Source: Microbacterium stercoris (lineage in GTDB: Bacteria > Actinomycetota > Actinomycetes > Actinomycetales > Microbacteriaceae). From it: a stretch of DNA of 64,000 nt. The position numbers were made by a program, and so were the translations under genes. Of the stretch, positions 19,061-32,028 are shown piece by piece; positions within the stretch are counted from its first letter, which is position 1; the number at the start of each line of letters is the position of its first letter. Below the pieces are notes generated by a model. It searched no databases and was not told the origin of the DNA. It worked only from the letters and a program-made list of their open reading frames with translations. Location: contig NZ_JAGFOA010000001.1 in the NCBI RefSeq assembly GCF_017592545.1, forward strand, positions 186,001-250,000. Direction: 5' to 3'.

Positions 19061-20491
19061 CTAGGCGCCGCGGAACACCAGCGGGAACACCACGAGCACC
19101 ACCGCCGCCCACACCACGTACAGCGGCAGATATCTCGTGTGCCACCGACCGATCTCGGCGAATCGCTTCCGTCCGCGGAAGGCCAGGATCGTGAGCCACG
19201 CGTGGCCCGCGAGATGCACGAGCACGAGCAGGTTGAGCCCGAGCGCCGCGGTCTTGTTGGGGCTGAAGCCGAACTCCGCGATGCGCACGAGCATCGCGGT
19301 GAGCATGATCGCATCGACCGCCACGGCTGCGAAGATCGTCGCGAGCTGCAGGCCGTCGAACCATCCGGGCCGGGTCAGGGGATCGCGCGCCGAGACCGCG
19401 TAGAGCGACAGCCCGAGCACGAGGATCAGCACGGCGTCCATCAGGATGAGCAGCTCGCGATCGACGGTGACGAGCGTTCCCGCGGTGGCGCACACGGCGA
19501 GCAGCGTCAGCAGCATGATGAGGGTGAGCGGGGTGAAGACGCGGGTGAGCACGGGGGCGATGTTCTCGATGACCTGCTGCTTGGCCTCCACGAGCCAGGC
19601 GGCGATGAGCACGGCCCCCGGGACGCAGAGGGGCAGGATCCAGTCGACGTACGCGATCATCACCTGCTCCCCGAAGCCGACGAGGCCGAACACGGACGCC
19701 GTGAGCCCCAGCAGCACCACACCCCCGAGGGCGAGGAGTGCGTAGTACACGGCGAACTCGCCCGTGAACCGCACGAAGTCCATGCGTCGGTCGTGCGACA
19801 GGATCCGTCCGCCCGCATGCGCGACCCCGACGAGCGCCCACAGGATCACGGGCGCGTGAAGGGCCGCGAGGACGGTGGTGTCGCCGAAGGGCGTCGTGGA
19901 GAACTCGGTCAGACGCGTGGGGCCGAACGGCAGCAGGATCAGGGCGAGCGCGACGGCCGCGACCGCCGCGGTGACCCCCACGATCGCCCGCAGGGGGAGG
20001 CGGCGCTTCCAGCCGAGGTAGGCGATGAGGAACGGTGCGACATACAGTGCCAGCGTGCGCAGCACGGCCGCCGCCGCGCCGTCATCCGGCTCTCCGCCGG
20101 TGGTGAGACCCGCCACGGTCAGGGCGGTCTTGAGCGCGACGCCCGCGCCGAGGCCCGCTGCGATGACGACGAGCGGCTCCTGCCACGCGCGCTTGGGCGG
20201 CGCATCGGCGGGGGTCAGGGCGAGTTGCTTCCAGAGGCGGTCGGAGTGCTCCCGGGCGTACTCGCTCGAGACCTGGTCGACATCGCCGAGCCGGCGGATC
20301 GCCACGAGGAAGGCTTCGCCCTCATCGAGTCCCGACCGCGTGAGATCGTCGATCTGCGCCCGCAGATGATCCTCGAGCTCGTCGACGTCGTCGGGGGAGA
20401 TGACCTGGCGGCGCAGCACGTAGCGGCGCCACTCGGCCACGAGTGCGTCCGCGGTCTCGTCGGCCGGCGGAGTGGGAGGGGTGGCGCTCAT
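19061..20491 (-). CDS. Permease-prefix domain 1 membrane protein, partner of PadR
   Basis: This is a 476-residue protein. The first ~85 residues form a soluble 'permease prefix' domain (WRRYVLRRQVISPDDVDELEDHLRAQIDDL ... FLVAIRRLGDVDQVSSEYARE). About ten hydrophobic helices make up the rest. Such proteins are almost always encoded directly after a PadR regulator, and here the ATG overlaps the padR stop by four bases (ATGA). The function of the family is not known; membrane-stress or antimicrobial sensing has been suggested. The ATG at 20491 gives the canonical start. The larger frame reading through from 21070 is a shadow of padR. Confidence 0.85.
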   Translation of the reverse strand: MSATPPTPPADETADALVAEWRRYVLRRQVISPDDVDELEDHLRAQIDDLTRSGLDEGEAFLVAIRRLGDVDQVSSEYAREHSDRLWKQLALTPADAPPKRAWQEPLVVIAAGLGAGVALKTALTVAGLTTGGEPDDGAAAAVLRTLALYVAPFLIAYLGWKRRLPLRAIVGVTAAVAAVALALILLPFGPTRLTEFSTTPFGDTTVLAALHAPVILWALVGVAHAGGRILSHDRRMDFVRFTGEFAVYYALLALGGVVLLGLTASVFGLVGFGEQVMIAYVDWILPLCVPGAVLIAAWLVEAKQQVIENIAPVLTRVFTPLTLIMLLTLLAVCATAGTLVTVDRELLILMDAVLILVLGLSLYAVSARDPLTRPGWFDGLQLATIFAAVAVDAIMLTAMLVRIAEFGFSPNKTAALGLNLLVLVHLAGHAWLTILAFRGRKRFAEIGRWHTRYLPLYVVWAAVVLVVFPLVFRGA

Positions 20492-20847
20492 GCCAGAGCT
20501 CCGGCGAGGCGCTGGCCGGCATCGCCGCTCCATGCGCCGCGGAGCGCATCGACCACCACCGACCACTGGGCCTGCCGCTCGGCGAGCGCGGCGGCGCCCG
20601 CCTCGGTGATCGCGTAGTGCTTGCGTCGGCGGCCCGTCTCGGCCACGCCCCACTCGCTCGTGACGAGCCCCTGGCGTTCGAGCCGGTGCAGCAGCGGGTA
20701 GAGCATGCCGTCGTTCCACGACATCCGACCGCCGGAGAGCGCGGCCACGCGCTTCAGGATCGCGTAGCCGTAGGCCTCGCCGTCGGCCAGGATGCCCAGC
20801 ACCAGCGGGGTCGCAGAGGCTGCGACCAGGTCCTTGTCGATCCGCAT
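20488..20847 (-). CDS. PadR-family transcriptional regulator (short form)
   Basis: This 119-residue PadR of the short subfamily is a single winged-helix domain with LVLGILADGEAYGYAILKRVAALSGGRMSWNDGMLYPLLHRLERQGLV followed by one dimerisation helix. The ATG is preceded by GAGGAG. It overlaps the following permease-prefix gene by four bases, forming a two-gene operon. The upstream region (20881-20918) contains paired repeats that are probable autoregulatory sites. Confidence 0.92.
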   Translation of the reverse strand: MRIDKDLVAASATPLVLGILADGEAYGYAILKRVAALSGGRMSWNDGMLYPLLHRLERQGLVTSEWGVAETGRRRKHYAITEAGAAALAERQAQWSVVVDALRGAWSGDAGQRLAGALA

Positions 20848-20880
20848 CGTCGTTCTCCTCCTGGGCGTTCCGAAAGGCGA

Positions 20881-20918
20881 TGTACCTCGCAGTACAAGGT
20901 ATATCGATACCTCGCAGT
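20881..20918 (-). promoter_or_regulatory. Candidate operator region of the short PadR
   Basis: The 11-base sequence TACCTCGCAGT occurs twice as a direct repeat (20883-20893 and 20908-20918, 25 bases apart). The dyads TGTA/TACA (20881-20896) and GGTAT/ATACC (20898-20911) lie within the same stretch. The repeats sit 34-71 bases before the padR start codon. Confidence 0.5.
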
Positions 20919-20966
20919 GCGAGGGAGAGAACTTTCTGGGAATAGTCCGCGCGGTGAGCTGTTGAA

Positions 20967-20998
20967 GTTGACATCGAGCGACTCAAGTTCAAACTTGA
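20967..20998 (+). promoter_or_regulatory. Promoter of the clp gene with HspR-like (HAIR) and palindromic sites
   Basis: TTGACA (20968-20973), a 17-base gap and AAACTT (20991-20996) form a plausible promoter. The bases from 20967 to 20987 match 11 of 14 specified positions of the HspR element CTTGAGT-N7-ACTCAAG, the right half being exact. A second perfect dyad, TCAAGTT-CA-AACTTGA (20983-20998), overlaps the -10 region. Heat-shock repression is inferred. Confidence 0.5.
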
Positions 20999-21047
20999 TA
21001 TCAACCGACGCAACTTCTGCGAACCCACCACGCAAGGAGATCCGGCG

Positions 21048-23573
<2,526 letters not shown>

Positions 23574-23586
23574 GGTCCCGCTCTGA

Positions 23587-23627
23587 CACGAAGCGCCCGC
23601 GGGGGTCGACCCCGCGGGCGCTTCGTG
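23587..23627. terminator. Terminator with a perfect 18-bp stem
   Basis: Arms 23587-23604 and 23610-23627 are perfect inverted repeats with a 5-nt loop, 14 bases after the clp stop codon. It ends one base before the -10 box of the next gene. Confidence 0.9.
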
Positions 23628-23628
23628 C

Positions 23629-23634
23629 GACGAT
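23629..23634 (+). promoter_or_regulatory. Possible -10 box of a leaderless promoter (GACGAT)
   Basis: GACGAT ends six bases before the ATG at 23641. It lies directly after the clp terminator, so the following gene needs its own promoter. Confidence 0.4.
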
Positions 23635-23640
23635 CCGGGA

Positions 23641-24057
23641 ATGGACCAGCGCCTCAGCTTCCTCACTCTCGTCGTCGCCGATGTCGAGGCCAGCGCACGC
23701 TTCTACGTGGACGGCCTCGGCTGGAAGCCCGAGCTGCACGCCGCGGGGGAGGTGCTGATGCTGAGGATGGGGGAGCGGATCATCCTGTCGCTCTGGGATC
23801 GCAACGCCGCCGAGCACGAGATCGGGCCCGTGCAGTCGGGCGGCACCCCGCCCGTCACCCTCGCGCACAATCTCGCCACCCAGGCCGAGGTGGACGCCGT
23901 GATCGCCGAGGCTCGCGCGGCCGGCGCGCAGATCGTGGCCGAGCCGCGATCGCGCGAGTGGGGTGGCTACTCCGGCTACTTCGCCGACCCCGACGGCTAC
24001 CGCTGGGAGGTCGCGCACAACCCCGGCCCGATCGGCCGGATCGTGCTGCCGGACTGA
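23641..24057 (+). CDS. VOC-superfamily protein (glyoxalase/bleomycin-resistance fold)
   Basis: This 138-residue protein has two beta-alpha-beta-beta-beta modules, beginning LSFLTLVVADVEASARFYVDGLGWKPEL and ending GGYSGYFADPDGYRWEVAHNP. The canonical metal histidine of the first strand is absent (SFLTLVVAD), and the C-terminal E of WEV is present. It may bind a small ligand or act without the usual metal triad. Substrate and reaction cannot be inferred. The start is supported by its position six bases after a -10-like box, with no ribosome-binding site. Confidence 0.85.
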   Translation: MDQRLSFLTLVVADVEASARFYVDGLGWKPELHAAGEVLMLRMGERIILSLWDRNAAEHEIGPVQSGGTPPVTLAHNLATQAEVDAVIAEARAAGAQIVAEPRSREWGGYSGYFADPDGYRWEVAHNPGPIGRIVLPD

Positions 24058-24082
24058 GTTCCCAGGCGGCCGGGCGCGCCGA

Positions 24083-25087
24083 TCACCCGTGGGGCCAGGC
24101 CTCCAGCGCGCGGGTGATCGCCTTGCGCGTTGCGGCGGTGGTGTGACCCACGAGCGCCGTGAGCTCACCCCCGCGCCAGGTGCCGACCGCGACGCCGTCG
24201 ACGAGCACGGTGGGCCGGAAGATGCCGTTGCCTCCCGGCAGCACGGCTTCGAGCACCTCGGGCGACGCGACGAGCGAGCGATCCGCGTAGCCCAGGATCC
24301 ACTCGTCGAACCCCGGCACCAGGGTCACTCCCGAGGCCTCGGGGATCTCGGGAGTCCCGATGATCCAGGCCGGTGAGCCCTCGACCGTGACGACGCGCAG
24401 GTCATCCACGCGCGCCGCGGCCTCGCGCACGACCGTCTTCGGGAGCTTCAGCCACCAGGCCGCATCGTCGGCCGTGGTCGGGCCGTGCGCGAGCACGTAG
24501 CCGCGGATGATGGGCGCGAGGTCGGTCTGTGTCTCGTGCGGTGCAGTGGGCACAAGCTGCTGCTGGGCGCCGGTGAAGGGGCCCCAGTGCGCCAGGCCCT
24601 CCTCCGCCAGGTGGAAGATCAGGTGGTACCCGCGGCCGGCGTCGGTGGCGATTCCTTCTGACTGCCAGAGTGCGAGCGCATCCGCGCGGGTGAGCGGGCG
24701 ATCCTGCAGAGCCGTGGTGAGCAGCCGTCGCGCGCGATCGAGGGTCTCCTCGTCGAGCCCGAGCGCTGCGCGTCGTCGGGCGGTGGAGCGCAGCATGCGC
24801 TCGCTCGTGTGATGCAGGATCGTGGCGAGGTGCGCCGGTGTGGTGGCGAACAGCGTGCCGCGCATCGGCCAGGAACGCACGATGTCGCCGCGATCGAACG
24901 CGTCCCGCACGTCGTCGAGGGTCGTTCCGGGCCGGGACCGGATCGCGATCGCGCGCAGCACCGCTGGCAGGTCCTGCCCCTGGAAGGCGACCCCTCGCGC
25001 CACGACCTCGGCGGGCGACAGATCTGATCCTGCGAGCAAGTGCGACGCGAACCGCAGTCGCCGTGCCTCGACTCCGCTGAGCTCCAT
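24083..25087 (-). CDS. Winged-helix DNA-binding protein (AlkX/YcaQ-like, HTH_42)
   Basis: This 334-residue protein of the HTH_42 family has features such as RLRFASHLLAGSDLSP, VVARGVAFQGQDLPAVLRAIAIRSRP, VRSWPMRGTLFATTPAHL and a C-terminal VLVDGVAVGTWRGG. The family includes the AlkX proteins linked to alkylated or cross-linked DNA repair (E. coli YcaQ is a glycosylase). Actinobacterial members are numerous and mostly uncharacterised. It reads away from the divergent xyl-side genes. The ATG lies six bases after TAGCGT, which supports this start. Confidence 0.85.
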   Translation of the reverse strand: MELSGVEARRLRFASHLLAGSDLSPAEVVARGVAFQGQDLPAVLRAIAIRSRPGTTLDDVRDAFDRGDIVRSWPMRGTLFATTPAHLATILHHTSERMLRSTARRRAALGLDEETLDRARRLLTTALQDRPLTRADALALWQSEGIATDAGRGYHLIFHLAEEGLAHWGPFTGAQQQLVPTAPHETQTDLAPIIRGYVLAHGPTTADDAAWWLKLPKTVVREAAARVDDLRVVTVEGSPAWIIGTPEIPEASGVTLVPGFDEWILGYADRSLVASPEVLEAVLPGGNGIFRPTVLVDGVAVGTWRGGELTALVGHTTAATRKAITRALEAWPHG

Positions 25088-25093
25088 GCGCCC

Positions 25094-25099
25094 ACGCTA
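25094..25099 (-). promoter_or_regulatory. -10 box of a leaderless promoter (TAGCGT)
   Basis: TAGCGT on the minus strand ends six bases before the ATG at 25087, and no ribosome-binding site is present. Confidence 0.6.
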
Positions 25100-25119
25100 G
25101 CGACGACCTCCGACAACGA

Positions 25120-25156
25120 CGAGGCCCCGCCGGATCCGGAATCGGGCGGGGCCTCG
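25120..25156 (-). terminator. Terminator of the xylA-xylB operon
   Basis: CGAGGCCCCGCC (25120-25131) and GGCGGGGCCTCG (25145-25156) are perfect 12-bp arms. They lie 15 bases beyond the xylB stop in the direction of transcription. Confidence 0.88.
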
Positions 25157-25170
25157 CGGGGGACTGCGCG

Positions 25171-26589
25171 TCAGCGACGCGCGGCGTACTGCTCGCGGAT
25201 GACCGGGCGGGTGTCGACCGCAGGGGTCGCCACCGTCTCGACCGTCCAGTTCGGACGCTCGCCCGTGAGGGCCCAGGCCGCCTGCACCGCAGCTCCCGCG
25301 GCGACGTACTCGCCCGGCAGCGGCACAACGACCTGTGCGTCGAACACCTGAGCAGCGATGCCCGACACCGCGGGGTTCTGGGCGGCGCCGCCGACCAGGA
25401 GCACCCGCTCGACCGCGACGCCGTGCTGGCGCACCGCGTCGAGTCCGTCGGCGAGGCCCGAGAGCATGCCCTCGACCGCGGCGCGCGCGAGGTTCTCGCG
25501 CGTCGTCGAGGCGAGGGTCAGGCCGAACAGGGTCGCCGTGGCGTCGGGCAGGTTCGGGGTGCGCTCGCCCTCGAAGTAGGGCTGCAGCACGAGGCCGTCC
25601 GAGCCGGCCTCGGCGGCGAGGGCCAGCTCGCCGAGCTCGTGGTGATCGACGCCGAGCAGGCGGGCGATCGCGTCGAGCACGCGCGCGGCGTTCAGCGTCG
25701 CGACGAGCGGCAGGTACAGGCCCGAGGCATCGGCGAAGCCGGCGACGGCGCCGCTCGCATCGCGCACCGGCGTGTCGGTCACCGCGAAGACGGTGCCCGA
25801 GGTGCCGATCGAGACCACGACATCACCCGCGCCAGCGCCGAGACCGAGCGCGGCACCGGCGTTGTCGCCGCAGCCGGGACCGATCACGAGGCCGTCGGTG
25901 AGGGATCCGGCGCCGCCCGTGACGGACTCGGCGGGACCGAGCACGCGGGGAAGGATCACCTCCGACGCGTCGCGACGCAGCGCCAGCGACAGCAGCTCGC
26001 GGTCGTACTCGCCGGACTCGCCGTCGAAGTAGGCCGTGCCGCTGGCGTCGGACCGGTCGGTGACGAGCTCTGCGAGCACCGGACCCAGGGGCGATTCGCC
26101 CTCGGGGCCGAAGCCGCGCAGACGCCAGGTCAGCCAGTCGTGCGGAAGCGCGACCGCGGCGACCCTGGCGGCGTTCTCCGGCTCGGCGTCGGCCAGCCAG
26201 CGCAGCTTCGTGCCGGTGAACGACGCGACGGGCACCACGCCCGTGCGGCGGGCGAACTCCTCGGCGCCGACCTCGGTGGTCAGCGCCGCGGCGGCGTCGG
26301 CCGAGCGGGTGTCGTTCCAGAGGAGAGCGTCTCGGATGACCCGACCCTCGGCGTCCAGCGCGACCATGCCGTGCTGCTGACCGCCGACGGAGATCGCCGC
26401 GACGTCGTCGAGCCCGCCCGCATCGGCGAGGGCGCTCTGCAGCGCCTCCCACCAGAACCGGGGGTCGACCTCGGTTCCGTTCGGGTGGGTCGCCCGGCCC
26501 TGCCGGGCGACCTCACCCGTCTGGAGGTCGCGGACGACGATCTTGCAGCTCTGCGTCGAAGAATCGACGCCCGCGACCAGGGTCGTCAT
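25171..26589 (-). CDS. xylB: Xylulokinase
   Basis: This 472-residue FGGY-family kinase phosphorylates D-xylulose to D-xylulose 5-phosphate. The N-terminal ATPase fold has [13 protein letters not shown]. The substrate-binding GGQQHGMV is at 69-76. The catalytic aspartate D242 lies in [13 protein letters not shown]. The C-terminal domain has [20 protein letters not shown]. Length is normal for XylB. The start codon overlaps the xylA stop by one base (TGATG), so translation is coupled. Together with XylA it feeds xylose into the pentose phosphate pathway. Confidence 0.96.
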   Translation of the reverse strand: MTTLVAGVDSSTQSCKIVVRDLQTGEVARQGRATHPNGTEVDPRFWWEALQSALADAGGLDDVAAISVGGQQHGMVALDAEGRVIRDALLWNDTRSADAAAALTTEVGAEEFARRTGVVPVASFTGTKLRWLADAEPENAARVAAVALPHDWLTWRLRGFGPEGESPLGPVLAELVTDRSDASGTAYFDGESGEYDRELLSLALRRDASEVILPRVLGPAESVTGGAGSLTDGLVIGPGCGDNAGAALGLGAGAGDVVVSIGTSGTVFAVTDTPVRDASGAVAGFADASGLYLPLVATLNAARVLDAIARLLGVDHHELGELALAAEAGSDGLVLQPYFEGERTPNLPDATATLFGLTLASTTRENLARAAVEGMLSGLADGLDAVRQHGVAVERVLLVGGAAQNPAVSGIAAQVFDAQVVVPLPGEYVAAGAAVQAAWALTGERPNWTVETVATPAVDTRPVIREQYAARR

Positions 26590-27782
26590 CAGCCGCGAGC
26601 GCCCATCAGATGCTCGGTGGCCAGCTGCTGAAGGCGCACGAAGTTGAAGCCCTTGCCGCCGAAGTACGCGTCGGTGTCGAACTCCTCGAACGCCGAGCGG
26701 TCGGCGACTAGGTCGGCAGCGGTCTCGCCCTCGTTGAGCGTGGGCAGCACGAGCTGGTCGACCTGGGCGGCCTTCAGCGCCTCCTGGACCTCGGCGTCGG
26801 CACGGAACGCCTTCGCGCGCTCCTTGAGGAGGAGGTAGGTGCGGATGTTGGCCTTGGCCGACTCCCAGACGCCGTTCTCGTCCTCGGTGCGCGAGGGCTT
26901 GTAGTCGAAGTGGCGGGGGCCGGTGTAGGCGGGGCCGCCGGCGACGCCGCCGTTCTCGAGCAGGTCCACGAGCGCGAAGGCGTTGTGCAGGTCACCGTGA
27001 CCGAACACGAGGTCCTGGTCGTACTTGATGCCGCGCTGGCCGTTGAGGTCGATGTGGTAGAGCTTCTCGTGCCACAGCGCCTGCGCGATGCCGGCCTGGA
27101 AGTTCAGGCCCGCCATCTGCTCGTGGCCGACCTCGGGGTTGAGGCCCACGAGCTCCGGGTGGTCGAGCTCGTTGATGAAGGCGAGCGCGTGGCCGACCGT
27201 GGGCAGCAGGATGTCGCCGCGGGGCTCGTTCGGCTTCGGCTCGATGGCGAAGCGCATGTTGTAGCCCTTGTCCAGCACGTACTGGCCGAGGAAGTTGAAG
27301 GCCTCCTTGTAGCGCTCGAGCGCCATGCGGATGTCCTTGGCCGAGTCGTACTCGGCGCCCTCGCGGCCGCCCCAGGCGACGTAGGTCTCGGCGCCGAGCT
27401 CGGCGGCGAGGTCGATGTTGCGCATGATCTTGCGCAGCGAGTAACGACGCACGCCGCGGTCGTTGGAGGTGAGGCCGCCGTCCTTGAAGACGGGGGCGGA
27501 GAAGAGGTTGGTGGTCGCCATCGGCACGATGAGGCCGGTGTCGGCGAGCGCGCCCTTGAGGCGGTCGATCTGCTTCTGACGCTCGGCGTCGGTCGAGCCG
27601 AACGCGAAGAGGTCGTCGTCGTGGAAGGTGAGGCCGTAGGCGCCGATCTCGGCGAGCTTCTCGACCACGTGCACGACGTCGAGCGCCGGGCGGGTGGGGC
27701 CGCCGAACGGGTCGGCGCCGTTGTAGCCGATGGTCCAGAGGCCGAAGGAGAACTTGTCGTCCTTGGTGGGCGTGAGGGACAT
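26589..27782 (-). CDS. xylA: Xylose isomerase
   Basis: This 397-residue class I xylose isomerase of the actinobacterial type converts D-xylose to D-xylulose. H54 and D57 lie in [16 protein letters not shown], and the metal-binding E and K lie in [15 protein letters not shown]. Later ligands are in [16 protein letters not shown] and [13 protein letters not shown] 27782 was chosen because it gives the canonical [19 protein letters not shown] beginning; the frame running to 27938 crosses the promoter. The gene is followed directly by xylB. A strong promoter with a candidate ROK site lies upstream. Confidence 0.97.
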   Translation of the reverse strand: MSLTPTKDDKFSFGLWTIGYNGADPFGGPTRPALDVVHVVEKLAEIGAYGLTFHDDDLFAFGSTDAERQKQIDRLKGALADTGLIVPMATTNLFSAPVFKDGGLTSNDRGVRRYSLRKIMRNIDLAAELGAETYVAWGGREGAEYDSAKDIRMALERYKEAFNFLGQYVLDKGYNMRFAIEPKPNEPRGDILLPTVGHALAFINELDHPELVGLNPEVGHEQMAGLNFQAGIAQALWHEKLYHIDLNGQRGIKYDQDLVFGHGDLHNAFALVDLLENGGVAGGPAYTGPRHFDYKPSRTEDENGVWESAKANIRTYLLLKERAKAFRADAEVQEALKAAQVDQLVLPTLNEGETAADLVADRSAFEEFDTDAYFGGKGFNFVRLQQLATEHLMGARG

Positions 27783-27815
27783 AGGAACAGACCCGCTTTC
27801 AGCGTCGTCGGTGAA

Positions 27816-27858
27816 TTGTTGTGAAGTAGAACATATCAAGCTCGACGAGGCGTTGCAA
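27816..27858 (-). promoter_or_regulatory. xylA promoter with possible ROK-regulator site
   Basis: On the minus strand, TTGCAA (27853-27858) and TATGTT (27830-27835) are 17 bases apart. ACAACAA (27816-27822) begins seven bases after the -10 box. The same heptamer at the same spacing follows the -10 box of the ROK regulator gene near 40.6 kb. Confidence 0.6.
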
Positions 27859-27910
27859 CGTGCGCGAGGCACTTTCTCAGCGTGTCGCGGAGGCGCGGGC
27901 ATCCGGGGGT

Positions 27911-27926
27911 GTGGGAGCGCTCCCAC
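27911..27926. promoter_or_regulatory. CebR-type operator (perfect 16-bp palindrome)
   Basis: GTGGGAGCGCTCCCAC is a perfect palindrome. Its inner 14 bases (27912-27925) are the CebR box known from cellobiose-controlled genes of Streptomyces (cebEFG, bglC). It lies 60 bases upstream of the GH1 beta-glucosidase start. No CebR-like gene is clearly assignable among the LacI genes here. Confidence 0.8.
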
Positions 27927-27985
27927 GTTTTCTGCCATCCTGGGGGTGCCCCTTCTTCCCGCCGAGCCCTGGAGTGCCCTCGCCC

Positions 27986-29415
<1,430 letters not shown>

Positions 29416-29419
<4 letters not shown>

Positions 29420-30030
29420 CCTCTGCGAGCCCCTCGTCCCATGTTCTCCGAGCACGGGGTGAGGGGCTCGTCTGCGCCCTCACCTTCGATGACGGTCCGG
29501 ATGCGCGCACAACGCCCGCCCTCCTCGACTTCCTGCGCGAGGTGGGCATCCGTGCCGTGTTCGCGGTGATCGACGAGAACGTGCTCGCCCAGGGCGGCGC
29601 GGACATCCTGCGTCGCACCGTGGCCGAGGGTCATGTGCTCTGCAATCACTCGACGTCGTTCGCGCCCATGGGCGACTGGGACGCGGGGCGCGTGCGCGCG
29701 GATCTGGTGGAGAACCTGCGCATCATCCGCTCGGCCGTGCCCGACGCCGACGTTCCGTACTGGCGCGCGCCGAACGGGGCGTGGGGCATCACCTCGCAGG
29801 TCGCCGCGGGGCTCGGCATGCGTTCGCTGGCGGTGGCCAACACCATCCTCGACTGGGAGACGCAGGATGTGTCGGTGCTGACCGACAACCTGCGAGCCGC
29901 CATGCGGCCGGGTGAGCTCGTGCTCTGCCATGACGGCGGAGGCGACCGCCGAGGAACGCTCGAGGCCGTCAGAACCGTGGTGACCGAGCGCCTCGCCGAC
30001 GGATGGCGGTTCACGCTGCCGCGGCTCTGA
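29416..30030 (+). CDS. Polysaccharide deacetylase (NodB fold) lacking one metal histidine
   Basis: This 204-residue protein is a single NodB domain. The catalytic-base motif [10 protein letters not shown] is intact (D25, D26). Motif 3 (RAPNGAWG), motif 4 (ILDWETQD) and motif 5 (ELVLCHDGG) are present. In motif 2 (NHSTSFAP) the first histidine is H78, but position 82, normally the second metal-binding histidine of H-S/T-x-x-H, is phenylalanine. Metal binding may therefore be altered or use another ligand. No signal peptide is evident. The start overlaps the GH1 stop by four bases. Confidence 0.85.
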
Positions 30031-30040
30031 GCGCCGCTGG

Positions 30041-30787
30041 TCAGGCGATGAGAAGGTAGAGCGCGCCGACGACGGTGAGCACGATCACGATCCGCTCGAA
30101 CGTGAGCTGGTTGAGCTTGCCGAGGAGGTACCGGCCGAGGAAGGCGCCCGCCACCACGCCCGGCACCAGGAAGACGTCGAGCAGCAGCGTCGGGACCTGG
30201 ATGATGCCGAGGCTGATCGAGAACGGCAGCTTCGCGAGGTTGATGCCCGCGAAGAACCACGCCGTTGTGCCGAGGAAGGCGCGCATCGGGAAGCGCGCCG
30301 CCAGGAAGTACATCGACATCACGGGGCCCGCCGCGTTGGCGACCATCGTGGTGAAGCCGCCCAGCGAGCCGTACGCGCCCGCGGCGACGATCCCCGCCTT
30401 CTGCGACTGCTCGGCGTCGGCGGCCAGCCGGCGACGCCACAGCGTCACGCCCACAACGAGCAGCAGGATCGCGCCGATCACCTTGCGCGTCCACGTGTCA
30501 TCCGCGAACAGCAGGAAGACCCAGCCGGCGACGAGCCCGATCGCGACGGGCGGGATCAGCGGCAGCAGCGCCTTGAGTCGCGCGTGCTTGCGGTGCGTCC
30601 AGATCGCGAACGCGTCGCCGACGATGAGCAGCACAAGCAGCGCGCCGGTGGAGGCGCGCGCGGGCAGGATGGCGGCGAAGATCGCGATCGCGAGCGTGTT
30701 GACACCCGGCAGCGCGGTCTTCGACACTCCCACCGCCATGGCCGCGACGAGCAGCGCCGCCCAGGCGAGGGGGGAGAGATCGGGCAT
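30041..30787 (-). CDS. TSUP-family membrane permease (TauE/SafE type)
   Basis: This 248-residue protein has about eight hydrophobic helices in two inverted repeats. The family pattern GVSKTALPGVNTLAIAIFAAILPARASTGALLVLLIVGDAFAIW is at the N-terminus and GSLGGFTTMVANAAGPVMSMYFLAARFPMRAFLGTTAWFFAGINLAKLPF is in the middle. TSUP proteins export sulfite, sulfoacetate or other organosulfur anions; the substrate here is unknown. It lies 48 bases after the GH10 gene but has its own leaderless -10 box. Confidence 0.9.
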   Translation of the reverse strand: MPDLSPLAWAALLVAAMAVGVSKTALPGVNTLAIAIFAAILPARASTGALLVLLIVGDAFAIWTHRKHARLKALLPLIPPVAIGLVAGWVFLLFADDTWTRKVIGAILLLVVGVTLWRRRLAADAEQSQKAGIVAAGAYGSLGGFTTMVANAAGPVMSMYFLAARFPMRAFLGTTAWFFAGINLAKLPFSISLGIIQVPTLLLDVFLVPGVVAGAFLGRYLLGKLNQLTFERIVIVLTVVGALYLLIA

Positions 30788-30793
30788 CCCGTC

Positions 30794-30799
30794 AGGCTA
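30794..30799 (-). promoter_or_regulatory. -10 box of a leaderless promoter (TAGCCT)
   Basis: TAGCCT on the minus strand ends six bases before the ATG at 30787, within the short gap after the GH10 gene. Confidence 0.55.
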
Positions 30800-30835
30800 T
30801 CGGCGCCCGAGGGCGCCGGGATGCACGGCCCTCGT

Positions 30836-32020
30836 TCAGCTCACGACGACGTCGAGCACGAGGTCGCCCGCGGTGAGGCGGTAGTCGCCCTTCCACCCCT
30901 CGATGCGCACACGGCCGTCGGCGTCGGTGCGCACCACGGTGGGTGCCTGCCACCATTCCCCGCGGATCAGCGAGTGCAGGCGGTCATAGGCGGGCTTGCG
31001 CGAGCCGTCGTGGCGGAGCAGGCCGATCGGCGCGCCGAGCCAGGCGCCGACGTCGGTGATGCCCCAGTACGTGATGGCCTCGACGGCCGGATGATCCGTG
31101 AGCGTGCGATAGAGGCGCTCGATCTCATCCGCCTGGCGCGCCTCGCCCTCGGGCGTGGAGGGCCACGTGTCCACGACGTAGTCGTTGAGGTCCTCGATGT
31201 GGGAAGGCATGATGTCGCCCGACACGAGGCTCGACTCGGTGAAGTGCAGCGGCAGGCCGAACCGGGAGAAGCGGTCGGCCACCTCGCGCAGCTGCTCCTC
31301 GCCGCGGAATCCCTGATGCATGTGCGTCTGCAGTCCGATCGCGTCGATGCGGATGCCCGCCGCGAGAGCGTCCTCGATCACCCGCTCGTAGCGCGCGGAC
31401 AGGTCGAAGTCGTTGATGAGCAGGGTGGCGGCGGGGTTCGCGGCGCGCGCGGTCTCGAAGGCCAGGCGCACGATCTCGGTGCGTCCCATCCGCGCGGCCA
31501 GCCGCGACACGGCGTTCGGCACGCCGTCGGGCTCGTTGTCGAACTCGGGCATGATCGCGACCTCGTTGATCGCGTCCCACGTGTCCACAAGACCCGCGAA
31601 GTCCGCGGCCTCGCGCGCGACGCGTGCACGCAGGATGCGCTCCGCGTCGTCGAGGGGGAGCGCGTCGAGCCAGCTCGCCTTGACCGTGTGCCACACCAGC
31701 GGGTGCCCCTTCACGCGCACTCCGCGGTCGGCGAACCAGCGGGCGGCGGCGCGCAGCCGCGCCGTGTCGGGATGGCCCTGCTGCGGCTCGAAGCGGCCCC
31801 AGTAGAACGGCAGCGTCGCCGTGTCGAACAGCGCCAGCCAGTCTTCGGCGAGCCGCGCCTGGTCGTCCTCGCCGTTCGCATGGCCGATGAGATCGAACCC
31901 GATGTTGCCGAAGGCGAACGCGTGGCGCACCTGCTCGACCACGACGTCGGTGTGGGGGAGGGGAGATCCGGATCCATCCGTGACCGTGACGACGGCGGAT
32001 CCGTGACGAGGATGGGGCAT
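30836..32020 (-). CDS. GH10 endo-beta-1,4-xylanase, intracellular type
   Basis: This is a 394-residue GH10 enzyme. The catalytic acid/base is E153 in DTWDAINEV and the nucleophile E262 in LHFTESSL. KGHPLVWH (about 104-111) and LLINDFDL are also typical. It lacks a signal peptide and carbohydrate-binding module. The N-terminal ~35 residues form a small beta segment (VVTVTDGSGSPLPHTDVVVEQ), and the C-terminus ends in another small beta domain (TVVRTDADGRVRIEGWKGDYRLTAGDL). It probably cuts imported xylo-oligosaccharides. The LacI gene ends eight bases before its ATG (GAGGAG site), so they form an operon. Confidence 0.93.
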   Translation of the reverse strand: MPHPRHGSAVVTVTDGSGSPLPHTDVVVEQVRHAFAFGNIGFDLIGHANGEDDQARLAEDWLALFDTATLPFYWGRFEPQQGHPDTARLRAAARWFADRGVRVKGHPLVWHTVKASWLDALPLDDAERILRARVAREAADFAGLVDTWDAINEVAIMPEFDNEPDGVPNAVSRLAARMGRTEIVRLAFETARAANPAATLLINDFDLSARYERVIEDALAAGIRIDAIGLQTHMHQGFRGEEQLREVADRFSRFGLPLHFTESSLVSGDIMPSHIEDLNDYVVDTWPSTPEGEARQADEIERLYRTLTDHPAVEAITYWGITDVGAWLGAPIGLLRHDGSRKPAYDRLHSLIRGEWWQAPTVVRTDADGRVRIEGWKGDYRLTAGDLVLDVVVS

Positions 32021-32028
32021 GGTGCTCC

